NCBI RefSeq assembly: GCF_043555835.1
Contig: NZ_JBIGHV010000013.1
Location: forward strand, 62,001-126,000
Direction: 5' to 3'
DNA from: Pelomonas parva
GTDB lineage: Bacteria; Pseudomonadota; Gammaproteobacteria; Burkholderiales; Burkholderiaceae_C
DNA length: 64,000 nucleotides
The position numbers and the translations under genes were made by a program. This document shows positions 54,777 through 63,077 of the stretch, in pieces (the first letter of the stretch is position 1; each line of letters opens with the position of its first letter). The notes beneath the pieces are model-generated. The model was given only the letters and a program-made list of their open reading frames with translations, did no database searches and was not told the origin of the DNA.

Positions 54777-55999
54777 GAGCTGCCCTTCAACAGGGTAACG
54801 AAATCAGGATGCCAGCCGACACTCTTCTCAACCGCTAGAACCTGATAGCTGCCACGCACGTAGTAGGACGCGTTCCAGTTCTTCGCAAAGGGATCGACTT
54901 CCTGGTGGGCCTGGCTGAACGACCACCGAAAGATCTCCAGTCCCGCAGCCCGCTTTTTTCCTTCCGGGGCTGACTGATGCACCTCGACCATCGGCTCATG
55001 CCGGTCTCCCCATTCCTGAACCAGATACTCGTCGTATCGGTGGATACGACCAGACATGTCTGCTCGCTCTTTCATCCATTTGTGGCGCTGCGACCTTGCT
55101 TTCCATTCTTCGCGTTGCGCCGACCGAATCTCGGACGTGGTGCAGTTCACCAGTTGAAGCTGCGTGGCAATCATCGACGGCGGGCTGTGGTTGTCGGGTG
55201 GAACCTCGAATTGGAAGTCGGCGAGCAGCTCGTCGCTCGCCAGCTCGCCGGCCATCTCGAGCAATTGCTGCTGCACTTCGAGTCTGGTGATGAAACGCTC
55301 TCTCTTGGCGCAGAACGAGTAGATGATCTGCAGATCCCACCACTCCATGAGTCGCTGCGAAATCGCTTCACGCTGCTCGGGAGGGAAGAGCGTGAGTGCG
55401 TTCATGATGTCGCGCTGGATCTTGTTGATGTCGTTCGCAGCAGGCTGAATCGTCGCCCTGGACAGGAGCTTCTCGCGGGTCACGTACGGTAGGGCGAGGT
55501 AGGCAGAACAGCCAGCTAGCCGCTCGACGTGCGGCAAGGGGCTCTTGCCATTTTTCTTGGCTGCAGCGTGCTCATCCACCACGCGTTGAGCCTCTGCCTC
55601 CAGAAGGTTCAAGAGCCCAGCGCGCGACGCCTTTTCATCAAGTAGCGGCGCCAAAACGCTGCCGGGCGGCAGCGGAGCCACAGTGACTAGCTGGAAGCGC
55701 GTGTCGTCCACGCTGATCCTTGGCAGCACGTCGATCCATGCCCGAAGTGTCTTCCATAGGGCTACGGAAGCCACACTCACCGCCGCCGGCTTCTTGCTAA
55801 GGGAGTGCTTCAACTGAACCAGAAGCGATCGACCGTTTAGGACGATCTCCACATCATCCAGACGCTCCAGACATACGGTGGCATCGTCTTCAGTGGCCTT
55901 GACGATGGCCAGCAGACCGTACAGCGACTGATAGTAAAAGCCCAACGCCGCATCGATGGCTGAATGGCTACCGCTTCCGACCGTTGTCGCAGGACTCAA
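54773..55999 (-). CDS. ABC-three-component system effector with N-terminal nuclease-like domain
   Basis: 408 residues. N-terminal IDAALGFYYQSLYGLLAIVK is followed by CLERLDDVEIVLNGRSLLVQLKHS: E45, D49 and the Q62-L-K64 triplet form a PD-(D/E)xK-like nuclease pattern, as in Cap4/DUF4297-type effectors. The C-terminal half (from about 200) has RDIMNALTLFPPEQREAISQ and WWDLQIIYSF and is the ABC-3C-specific region. TTG start at 55999 with AGGGGG a few bases upstream; no ATG is available near the N-terminal motif. First gene of the minus-strand run, so its promoter should lie in 56000-56100. Confidence 0.8.
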   Translation of the reverse strand: MSPATTVGSGSHSAIDAALGFYYQSLYGLLAIVKATEDDATVCLERLDDVEIVLNGRSLLVQLKHSLSKKPAAVSVASVALWKTLRAWIDVLPRISVDDTRFQLVTVAPLPPGSVLAPLLDEKASRAGLLNLLEAEAQRVVDEHAAAKKNGKSPLPHVERLAGCSAYLALPYVTREKLLSRATIQPAANDINKIQRDIMNALTLFPPEQREAISQRLMEWWDLQIIYSFCAKRERFITRLEVQQQLLEMAGELASDELLADFQFEVPPDNHSPPSMIATQLQLVNCTTSEIRSAQREEWKARSQRHKWMKERADMSGRIHRYDEYLVQEWGDRHEPMVEVHQSAPEGKKRAAGLEIFRWSFSQAHQEVDPFAKNWNASYYVRGSYQVLAVEKSVGWHPDFVTLLKGSS

Positions 56000-56455
56000 G
56001 TCTTCCCCCTGTATCTCCGCGCGTTCTGCACGGACATCAGCCCATAACCGTCCAAGGTGGCGGCGAGGGTGTTTTGGCAGACTGTAACAACCTTCTAGCT
56101 ATCCTCCGGTCACCTCAGTTCGACTGCGACCGGCGGTTGCGGTCGCCGCCTCTTTCGCCCTAGACGGCCGCCAGCGTGGGCGTGGGCTTGGTCTACCCCC
56201 ATGTCGCTAGCTCGCTGAGAGGCTCGAAGTGGCCTTCAGTCGCAACCCGCACGCTTCAGCCCGCGGACGCCCGGATAGCAAATCAGAGCGACCGTTCGCC
56301 TGGACCGAGCGAAGGTCAGCAAGCGCCAAGCTGCTGAAGGCACTTCGACATCGAATGACCGGAACCGGCGTGTGTGCAGCCGGTCCGGCTTCCGGGAAGC
56401 CACCGTTGCCAGTGACGACTTCAGCCCGCTGGAGGGGCCACCGCTGTTGGCTCGC
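56000..56455. other. gene-poor stretch upstream of the ABC-3C operon
   Basis: About 455 bases. The 56000-56100 part should hold the promoter of the six-gene run. The rest contains GCGG/CCGG-rich words (for example CGACCGGCGGTTGCGGTCG near 56130) like the other gene-poor parts of the island. It ends at the stop codon of the split recombinase fragment. Confidence 0.5.
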
Positions 56456-56555
56456 TCAGATTTCTGTCTGCTCGGAAATCTCCAGTGCGTCATCGACCTC
56501 GATGCCGAGGTACCGCACCGTCGACTCCAGCCTATGGACTTCAGGACATAGATTG

Positions 56556-56583
56556 GACTATCTCCCGCTGCAGACTATGTCCC
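56556..56583 (+). repeat. RIT left terminal repeat
   Basis: Two tandem related words, GACTATCTCC and GACTATGTCC, 17 bases apart start to start, mirrored at the other end. They are likely recombinase binding sites. Further GGACATAG words, partial inverted copies, occur at 56544-56551 and 56625-56632. Confidence 0.85.
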
Positions 56584-56641
56584 GCTGCCCAGCAAGCCTC
56601 CAATGAGCAGGCATGCGCGGTGCTGGACATAGGCCGAACGT

Positions 56642-57640
56642 CTACAGCCCCTTCAAGAACGCCAGCAGCTTGTCGTCCGGTCGGTAACGGCCAGGCTTGC
56701 CGTTGGGAGGCGTGGTCTTGTCGAGGATCTTCTGCTTCAGCTCCAGATCGGCATCCAGATAGACCTGGGTCGTCTCGATGGACTCATGACCCAACCACAA
56801 CGCGATCGCGATTGGCTCCGTACCCTCCTGCAGCAGGTCCATCGCGGTTGTATGCCGCAGCACGTGCGGGCTGACGCGCTTGTGCTTCAGCGATGGGCAA
56901 ACGTCGCTGGCCACAGCCGCATGCTTGGCCAGCAGGTATTGCACGCCGTGCGAGCTCAGCTGGCCGCCCCTCGCATTGGGGAACAGCGGCTGGCTTGCCA
57001 CCAGAGGCGGCTGTCGAACCCACGCAGTAAGGACGGCACGCGTGTTCTTGCTCAGCGGCGTACATCGCTCCTTGCGTCCCTTGCCGATCACACGCACATG
57101 CGCGCCGGCGCCCACATGCAAGTCCTCGCGCCGAAGGCTGGTCAACTCCGACAGACGCAGCCCCGTCTGAACGGCCAGCAAGATCAGCGCGTGGTCGCGG
57201 CGCCCGGACCATGTGTGTTGATCCGGCGCGGCGAGCAGCGCATCAACCTCCAGCCGACTCAGGAACGGCACGAGTGCGCGCGTGAAGCGCTTGGCCGGTA
57301 TGGCCAGCACTCTCTGGATCTGCGCCGCGGTCGCCGGCGCCTCGAAGGCGGCGTAGCGGAAGAACGAGTGAACCGCGGTCAGACGCAAGTTGCGCGTTCG
57401 CGCCGTGACACCGCGAGCCTTCTCTAGATCATCCAGGAAAGCCGTGATCAAGGGCGCGTCGATGTCCTCCAACGCCAGAGTTGATGGCGCCTTGTGCAGG
57501 CGCTTCTGGACGAATTGCAGCAACAGCCGCCACGTGTCTCGGTAGGAGGCGATCGTGTGCACGCTGGCCTGACGCTGCTGCATCAGGCGCTGGGTGAAGA
57601 AGGCCTGAAGCAGCGGGGCCAAGTTCGGCCGGCCCGTCAT
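56642..57640 (-). CDS. ritC: RIT element tyrosine recombinase C
   Basis: 332 residues. SAM-like N-terminal domain (LLQAFFTQRLMQQRQASVHT, TIASYRDTWRLLLQFVQ) and catalytic domain: Arg in VQTGLRLSELTSLR, Lys in VIGKGRKERCTPL, HVLRHTTAMDLLQ (HxxR) and WLGHESIETTQVYLD with nucleophile Tyr. The start MTGRPNLAP at 57640 overlaps the ritB stop by four bases (ATGA). All catalytic residues are present, so it is probably active together with its two partners. Confidence 0.9.
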   Translation of the reverse strand: MTGRPNLAPLLQAFFTQRLMQQRQASVHTIASYRDTWRLLLQFVQKRLHKAPSTLALEDIDAPLITAFLDDLEKARGVTARTRNLRLTAVHSFFRYAAFEAPATAAQIQRVLAIPAKRFTRALVPFLSRLEVDALLAAPDQHTWSGRRDHALILLAVQTGLRLSELTSLRREDLHVGAGAHVRVIGKGRKERCTPLSKNTRAVLTAWVRQPPLVASQPLFPNARGGQLSSHGVQYLLAKHAAVASDVCPSLKHKRVSPHVLRHTTAMDLLQEGTEPIAIALWLGHESIETTQVYLDADLELKQKILDKTTPPNGKPGRYRPDDKLLAFLKGL

Positions 57641-58578
57641 GATGGATCTCCCCAGCGCCGCTCCAGCCGCGCCATCGCCTGCGCCATCAACTCGGGCCAG
57701 GCACTCAGGTACCAATAGGTGCCGGCAACGTAGACGTGCCCGAGGTAGGTCGAGAGCACCGACAGCTTGCGTCCGGGATCGTCGCCAGACTGGTACCAGC
57801 GCACGAGCGTCAGAACTGCAAAGCGATGTCTGAAGTCATGCAGCCTGGGGCCGTTGCGCGCGCCATGGGCGCGCAGGCCCGTTTGCCGCGACAACGTGTA
57901 GAAGGCCCGGTGAACGCGGCCGATGTCCAGGCGCGTGCCGCAGTTGGAGATGAACACGAACCGCGAGGCAGTCCCGCCCAGGAACTCTTCTCGACGTCGG
58001 AGGTAGTCCGCCAGCGCGGTCACGGTCGAGGCGTGGATTGGCACGAGTCGCCATCGACCCAACTTCGCTGCGCGGATGGTCAGCACGCCCTGTTCGAGGT
58101 CGACATCGTCGACCTTCAAGTCCAGCGCCTCCGAGATGCGCAGACCGGTGACGCTGAGCAAACCCAGCAGGCAATGGAACACCCAGGGGCGTAGCGGCGT
58201 CGACGGCCACGTCGTCGGCAGTTGCAGCGCCGCATCCAACAAGCGCTGCACCTCCTGCTCCGTATAGATGTGGGGCCTTGCGCGGGTCGAGCGGTGGGGT
58301 AGCAGTTCCGATGGCGGAACCTCCGTTCGGCCGTCGGTAGCGCTGCGGTATCGAGCGAAGCCGCGCACGAAGCCCAGGCGCCGGGCCCACTCAGCGGGTT
58401 GAACTGTCTGTGCCTGCTGCGCCCACTCCAGTGCCAGTCGCGCGGTGATGTACGGCGCCTGGCGCTCTTGCATGAAGGCGACGAACCGCGGCAGCAGAAG
58501 ACCGGCGTCGCGCATCTTGAAGCCCAGACCGCGACGCAGCTCGAGATACTCACTCAAGGCCTGATCGAGCGTGTTCAT
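57637..58578 (-). CDS. ritB: RIT element tyrosine recombinase B
   Basis: 313 residues. N-terminal LDQALSEYLELRRGLGFKMR and FVAFMQERQAPYITARLALE; catalytic domain with Arg in SVTGLRISEALDLK, RLVPIH strand, LHDFRHRFAVLTLVRW (HxxR) and LSTYLGHVYVAGTYWYLS with the nucleophile in TYWYL. The start at 58578 overlaps the ritA stop (ATGA). The middle member of the trio. Each of the three belongs to a different recombinase subfamily, which is the RIT norm. Confidence 0.9.
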   Translation of the reverse strand: MNTLDQALSEYLELRRGLGFKMRDAGLLLPRFVAFMQERQAPYITARLALEWAQQAQTVQPAEWARRLGFVRGFARYRSATDGRTEVPPSELLPHRSTRARPHIYTEQEVQRLLDAALQLPTTWPSTPLRPWVFHCLLGLLSVTGLRISEALDLKVDDVDLEQGVLTIRAAKLGRWRLVPIHASTVTALADYLRRREEFLGGTASRFVFISNCGTRLDIGRVHRAFYTLSRQTGLRAHGARNGPRLHDFRHRFAVLTLVRWYQSGDDPGRKLSVLSTYLGHVYVAGTYWYLSAWPELMAQAMARLERRWGDPS

Positions 58579-59858
58579 TGCGCAGCTCCCGGCCAAGCCA
58601 CAGCCAAGGTACGCAATGCTTCGATGTCGACCCTGGCGTAGATGGAGGTGGACTGCGGGCTGCGGTGGCGCAGCACCTCGCCGATCTCTGGCAACGAGGC
58701 GCCGCCTTGCAGCATGCGCACGGCCAGGGCGTGACGGAACTGGTGCGAGCCGCTGTGCAGCGCATCGACCTTGGCTCGCCGCAGCGCGTAGCGCACGATC
58801 GAGCCGATGCCGTCAGCGCCTTGCAGGAATCCGCATACCGGCGCCATGGATCGCAGGAACAGGTGTCGGTCCTTGCAGGCGGGTCGTCCACGCTCGAGGT
58901 AAGAGGCGATGGCCTCGCCCACGTCGACGGGCATCGGCAGGATGCACTCGCGTCGACCCTTGCCGCGAACGAGCAGCTGGCCGCGATCCCAGTCGCAATC
59001 CTCCAACCGCAATGCGATGACCTCGCGGGCCCGCAGACCCAGGCGCGCCAATAGCAACAGGACAGCGCGATCACGAAGGCCGGTCGCGGTGGTGGCATCA
59101 CAGCCGTCAATGGCCCGTTGGGCATGTTCCGCAGAGATCGCCTTGGGCACAGCCGGCGTGCATGCCCAGCTGGCCACCGCCGGCACGGCAGCGACGAGCT
59201 CAGGCGCGACATTCCCGCAATACTGGGCGTACCGAAGGAACGAGCGCAGGCCGTTGACGACGCACTTCATTGCCGGCGGCGTCAGGCGCTTGGATTGCCG
59301 TTGCACGAATCCGACGACGTCGGCGGCGCCAACAGTGCTCAGATCAACTGCGCCGCGACCGAAGCGCTCCACAAGGAATTGCTCAGCGACCTTCCTGTAG
59401 CGCTCAATCGAGGAGCTCGCCAGGCCTTGCTGGTGCTGCAGGTGGTGCCCGAAGTCGGCGGCAAGATCGTCGCTCGGTGTCGTTGCCACGCGAGCCGTAG
59501 AGCACACGCCCAGCTCGCGCAAGTCGCGAAGCAGGTGAACCAACTCGCGCCGCTCCTGCTGCCGAGTGGCGACGCACACAGGCCGGCGCAGTCGCCGCCG
59601 ACGGTCCTGGTACTGGGCGAGGTGAACCTCGCTGAGATCCTCAAGATCAGTTCGCAGAGCGGCCAACCAGCGATCAAACGCCGCCGCATGCCGAGACTTT
59701 ACGTAGACGACGGCGGCAACGTACTGCTTGTCGATCAGCGACCTGACCCAGGGCCCGAGATGCGCCGCCAAGGGTCCGGCGGCGCGACTGGCGAGCGCCA
59801 TGGCGCTCTCATAGGTTCGATCCAAGATGCTCTCCTTGCGGGCAACGGCGCCCGGCAA
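58575..59858 (-). CDS. ritA: RIT element tyrosine recombinase A
   Basis: 427 residues, the longest of the three. An N-terminal extension (LASRAAGPLAAHLGPWVRSL) precedes a SAM-like core domain (SSSIERYRKVAEQFLVERF) and the catalytic domain: Arg in LARLGLRAREVIALR, Lys in VRGKGRRECILPM, SHQFRHALAVRMLQ (HxxR) and VLRHRSPQSTSIYARVD with Tyr. A start at 59801 is also possible. First gene of the element, 68 bases inside the right inverted repeat. Confidence 0.9.
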   Translation of the reverse strand: MPGAVARKESILDRTYESAMALASRAAGPLAAHLGPWVRSLIDKQYVAAVVYVKSRHAAAFDRWLAALRTDLEDLSEVHLAQYQDRRRRLRRPVCVATRQQERRELVHLLRDLRELGVCSTARVATTPSDDLAADFGHHLQHQQGLASSSIERYRKVAEQFLVERFGRGAVDLSTVGAADVVGFVQRQSKRLTPPAMKCVVNGLRSFLRYAQYCGNVAPELVAAVPAVASWACTPAVPKAISAEHAQRAIDGCDATTATGLRDRAVLLLLARLGLRAREVIALRLEDCDWDRGQLLVRGKGRRECILPMPVDVGEAIASYLERGRPACKDRHLFLRSMAPVCGFLQGADGIGSIVRYALRRAKVDALHSGSHQFRHALAVRMLQGGASLPEIGEVLRHRSPQSTSIYARVDIEALRTLAVAWPGAAQ

Positions 59859-59925
59859 GGAGCATTGCTATGTCCAGCGACCAAGGGTCGCCGGCAGCAC
59901 CTACGCTTGTGGTTCCGCAAACACC

Positions 59926-59952
59926 GGACATAGTCCGGCGCGGGAGATAGTC
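59926..59952 (-). repeat. RIT right terminal repeat
   Basis: GGACATAGTC (59926-59935), four bases, GCGGGAGATAGTC (59940-59952), the exact mirror of the left end in its two words and spacing. Outside it the host reading frame resumes at once with AAGCTTGGAATGTCC, which encodes GHSKL on the minus strand. Confidence 0.85.
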
Positions 59953-60666
59953 AAGCTTGGAATGTCCGAGCAACAGCTGCACGGCGCGCAGGTTCTTGGT
60001 CCGCCGATAGATCAGCGTCGCCTTGGTCCTTCGCATCGAATGCGTTCCGTAGTCGGCAGGGTCGAGGCCGAGTTCCTCCACCCAGCCTTCCAGGATTCGA
60101 GCGTACTGTCGCGTACCGAGATGCGGCGAAGAGTGCATGCGACTCGGGAACAAGAAATCGTCGGATCTCAGCCCCGCTTGTTTGATCCACCGCTGCACGG
60201 CGTCGCGCGTCACCGGCGTGATCTCGAACTGCACGGGGCGCTGAGTCTTGTGCTGCATCACCACCGCTCGGCTAGCCACCGCGTCACCATGACAGACATC
60301 TCGCACCTTGAGCGAGACGAGGTCGCACCCGCGAAGCTTGCTGTCGATGCCGAGGTTGAACAGCGCGAGCTCCCGCACGCGGTTCTCCATCTGGAGGCGG
60401 ACTCGAAGTGCCCAGATATCCTTGACCTTGAACGGCGCCTTCTGGCCGACGATCTTGCCCTTGTTCCACGGCTCGCGCGACAAGGCTTTGGTTGCTGATC
60501 CCATGATGGTCTCCCATCGAGTTGAGGGCCAACAAGCATGCGCTCGCTCATCGCCCGACCGGCGATACGGCGTACTCTGAAGATTCCGTCACTATGTTGA
60601 GCAAGCGTTGCGGAGCGAGGGCCCGGGCGTTCATATGATGACCGCCCCTGCCGACACCGCCTTCGC

Positions 60667-61965
60667 ATGCGTGCCCCAAGCTATCAGCCTCTCGCCCGCC
60701 GCCTTATCAAGGCCATCGTGCTTTGGGGCGCTCTTGCCACATTTATCTGGACCGCTGCAATGGGCGTGTGGGCACGCAGAGAGAGCGAACATCGCCTGCA
60801 GTCGGCCCTGCTCCGATACACGGAAAGCGTGGCGATGAACGTTGCCGAAGCGCTATGGCAGGTGTCCCCGGATTTGGTGCAGGGCCACCTCGACACAGCT
60901 CTGGGCATCCCTGGTGTCGGCTACATCGCCGTGCGGGACAAGGGCGGCAACAGACCCTTCGCGGCTGCCGGCATCGCTTCACTGGCTGACGGGACCGAGC
61001 CGCTGCGCTTCCCAATTCGGCTGGGCGCTGCGCCTCCAGCTCATCAGCGGCAGGTGGACGTTCGGACCGTCGGCGCGGTACTTGGCAACCTTGAGGTGTT
61101 TCCAGATCCATCGGCGCTGCGTCGAGAAGCGGCTAGCCAAGTTCTGCGCGCCCTGGTACCCGGACTGGTGTTGACGGGGGTACTTCTTTTGATTGCATTG
61201 GGCCTGGTGCACCGGCGAGTCCACCAGCCGCTATCTGGGCTGTCCGATTTCCTCGGCCGTTTGCGGACCGACGCCCATGGCGAGCCTCCGGTATGGACAC
61301 CACCTCGCGGACGTGTGCCTGACGAGCTTGACCGAGTTGCCGACAGCCTCGCCGGTTTGCAGCAGCGCGTCGCCGACCATGTGCAACAGCTCGACGCGCG
61401 CGTTGCTGAACGCACGGGTGAGCTTCAGCAGGCGCTCGAGCAGCTCCGCCATCTCTCATCGACCGACCCCCTGACCGGTTGCCGCAACCGCATGGCCTTC
61501 AATGAGGCAATGGCTGCTGCCATCGCCCAGGCAGCGCGCTACGACCGTCCGCTGACAGTGGTGATGTGCGACGTGGATCTCTTCAAGTCCATCAATGACA
61601 GCTGGGGTCATCTCGTGGGTGACCGTGTGCTGGCTGCGGTGGGTGCGACGTTGCGTCAGGCCCTGCGCGCCGGTCCTGATTGGGTAGCCCGCTACGGCGG
61701 CGAGGAGTTCGTACTGGTGCTGCCCGAGACACCGTTGATGAGTGCGATCGAGGCGACGGAGCGTGTACGCCATGCGCTGGCGGAGGAAGTGCGAGTGCCG
61801 CTGGAAAGCGGTGAGGCGTTGGGCGCCACGGCCAGCTTTGGCGTGGCGCAATGGCACCATGGCGAAAGCGTCGAGCGCCTGCTGGAGCGTGCCGATGCGC
61901 AGCTGTACGCGGCGAAACGTGCCGGCCGCAATTGCGTGATGCCGCCCCTCGAAGTGTTGGCCTGA
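60667..61965 (+). CDS. membrane diguanylate cyclase with periplasmic sensor and HAMP
   Basis: 432 residues. First transmembrane helix LIKAIVLWGALATFIWTAAM, a periplasmic sensor of about 120 residues (VAEALWQVSPDLVQGHLDTA), second helix LVLTGVLLLIALGLVHRR, a HAMP-like linker and coiled coil (VADHVQQLDARVAERTGELQ), then GGDEF: DPLTGCRNRMAFNEAM, MCDVDLFKSINDSWGH, active-site loop RYGGEEFVLVLPE and ATASFGVAQW. It makes cyclic di-GMP in response to an extracytoplasmic signal. It is cargo between the split recombinase and the IS66 element; whether it is a passenger gene or old host sequence is unclear. Confidence 0.9.
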   Translation: MRAPSYQPLARRLIKAIVLWGALATFIWTAAMGVWARRESEHRLQSALLRYTESVAMNVAEALWQVSPDLVQGHLDTALGIPGVGYIAVRDKGGNRPFAAAGIASLADGTEPLRFPIRLGAAPPAHQRQVDVRTVGAVLGNLEVFPDPSALRREAASQVLRALVPGLVLTGVLLLIALGLVHRRVHQPLSGLSDFLGRLRTDAHGEPPVWTPPRGRVPDELDRVADSLAGLQQRVADHVQQLDARVAERTGELQQALEQLRHLSSTDPLTGCRNRMAFNEAMAAAIAQAARYDRPLTVVMCDVDLFKSINDSWGHLVGDRVLAAVGATLRQALRAGPDWVARYGGEEFVLVLPETPLMSAIEATERVRHALAEEVRVPLESGEALGATASFGVAQWHHGESVERLLERADAQLYAAKRAGRNCVMPPLEVLA

Positions 61966-62128
61966 TTTAGTCAGGCCCTACTGCATCCGGATGACGTCTG
62001 CCAGGCGGTTGCCCGTGACAGCTTCGGGCGGCTGACCTGCCCCGGGACACGGACCGGCAGGCGGTCGGCAGCTTGGTGCCCAAAGCGGACGTCAGCATAG
62101 GCCTACCTGTCAAGCTTCCAGAAAGATG

Positions 62129-62140
62129 CCGCTCAACGTT
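62129..62140 (+). repeat. partial copy of the dispersed repeat core
   Basis: CCGCTCAACGTT, the last 12 bases of the 18-base repeat except for one position (C for T before CGCTCAACGTT), in sequence just left of the IS66 end. The nearby word AAAGCGGACGTC (about 62082-62093) has the same flavour. Confidence 0.45.
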
Positions 62141-62233
62141 GGAGTTAGGTAAGCGGTCAATTACCTGCGTCCTTGAGGCGCTGCGGCAGAGCTGACAGGC
62201 TTCGTCCCCACTTAACAAGTGAAGTGGGGACGT

Positions 62234-62674
62234 ATGTCGGTCGATCTGGAAGACCTGAAGCGGCGGTTGGTGCTGCGTCACAAGCCCGGCGGGCGCTGCG
62301 TGTACGACAAGAAGGCCAAGGCCGAGTTCGTTGAGCAGTGCTTGCAGCCTGGTGTCTCGGTGGCGCGCCTGGCGCGCGAGTTCGGCATCAATGCCAACCA
62401 GGTATCGAGATGGATACGTGAGCACGGCCAGCTGCGCAAGCCTGCATCTGTCGCAGCCTCGACTTTGGTGGGATCGCCCTTCGTGGCGGTGCCGGTGCTC
62501 AGAGCCGCTGTCGAGCGCGATGCGCACGAACTCGATGGCGCTCGCGATGTGGGCTTGCAGGCCAAGCTGCCCAACGGCGTGGCGGTCGAGCTTCGCGGCG
62601 TCGGGCCGCGCCAGCTCGCAGAGGTGCTCCAGATGCTGGGGAGGCTGACGTGTTCCGTCTCGACGAGCATCTGA
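62234..62674 (+). CDS. tnpA: IS66 TnpA
   Basis: 146 residues, the helix-turn-helix accessory protein of IS66 elements: YDKKAKAEFVEQCLQPGVSV, ARLAREFGINANQVSRWIRE, and a C-terminal tail VAVELRGVGPRQLAEVLQML, typical of OrfA/TnpA. Its end overlaps the tnpB start by 25 bases, as is common in the family. Confidence 0.9.
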   Translation: MSVDLEDLKRRLVLRHKPGGRCVYDKKAKAEFVEQCLQPGVSVARLAREFGINANQVSRWIREHGQLRKPASVAASTLVGSPFVAVPVLRAAVERDAHELDGARDVGLQAKLPNGVAVELRGVGPRQLAEVLQMLGRLTCSVSTSI

Positions 62675-63000
62675 AGGTCTACCTGCACCGCGCGCCGGTG
62701 GACTTCCGCCTCAACATCAACGGCCTGGCCGCCCTGGTGCAGCAGGCCCTCGGCCTGGACCCCTTCGCCGCCTGCGTGTACGTGTTCAGCAACCGGCGTC
62801 GCGACCGGGTCAAGGTCCTGGGGTGGGACCGCAACGGCTTCTGGCTGCTGCTCAAGCGACTGGAGGAAGATCGCTTCATCTGGCCCAGCGAGACGGCGGT
62901 GCCGACACTGACGGTGGAGCAGCTGCACTGGCTGCTCGAAGGCATCGACATCGGTGTCGTGCAGCGTCATCCCCAGCGCATGTACCAGCACGCCGGCTGA
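62650..63000 (+). CDS. tnpB: IS66 TnpB (Orf2)
   Basis: 116 residues. GTG start overlapping tnpA. Diagnostic IS66 Orf2 wording: VDFRLNINGLAALVQQALGL, FVFSNRRRDRVKVLGWDRNG-type sequence (here VYVFSNRRRDRVKVLGWDRN) and FWLLLKRLEEDRFIWP. Required for transposition in the family; biochemical role uncertain. Confidence 0.93.
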   Translation: MFRLDEHLKVYLHRAPVDFRLNINGLAALVQQALGLDPFAACVYVFSNRRRDRVKVLGWDRNGFWLLLKRLEEDRFIWPSETAVPTLTVEQLHWLLEGIDIGVVQRHPQRMYQHAG

Positions 63001-63077
63001 GAACAGCGGCGCCGGGATGCGCCATTGCGGCAGATCCGAATGGCGCACGGGTGACGGGATGGGGACACTGTCCCCCG

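Larger units (their letters stand above)
56556..59952 (-). mobile_element. RIT element (recombinase-in-trio)
   Basis: About 3.4 kb with three overlapping tyrosine recombinase genes in one direction, the defining RIT layout. The ends are inverted repeats with internal repeats. Left: GACTATCTCCCGC (56556-56568), four bases, GACTATGTCC (56573-56582). Right, read inward: GACTATCTCCCGC (59952-59940), four bases, GACTATGTCC (59935-59926). Spacing is identical. It has inserted into another recombinase gene. About 25 bases between the left repeat and the resumed host coding sequence are unexplained. Confidence 0.9.
56456..60504 (-). pseudogene. tyrosine recombinase gene split by the RIT element
   Basis: The larger part is 59953-60504 on the minus strand: start MGSATKALSREPWNKGK with GGGAGA upstream, catalytic Arg region NLGIDSKLRGCDLVSLKV, Lys-strand QHKTQRPVQFEI, the box THSMRRTKATLIYRRTKNLR, and LLGHSKL, where the match stops. 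Beyond the RIT element, 56456-56530 read on the same strand gives LESTVRYLGIEVDDALEISE and a few more residues to a TGA, which is the natural end of this family including the nucleophile Tyr (codon 56510-56512). Joining GHSKL to ESTVRYLG restores a normal integrase of about 210 residues. The gene is inactivated. Confidence 0.88.

Noticed and set aside
46115..55999. Calling the helicase-PLD locus a DISARM system
   Set aside because: DISARM needs DrmB (DUF1998) and usually a methyltransferase. Neither is present; the partners here are a DUF6361-like protein and an ABC-3C trio.
56229..56606. Plus-strand open frame of 125 codons near the RIT left end
   Set aside because: It is antisense to the split recombinase fragment and crosses the RIT terminal repeat; it has no ribosome site.
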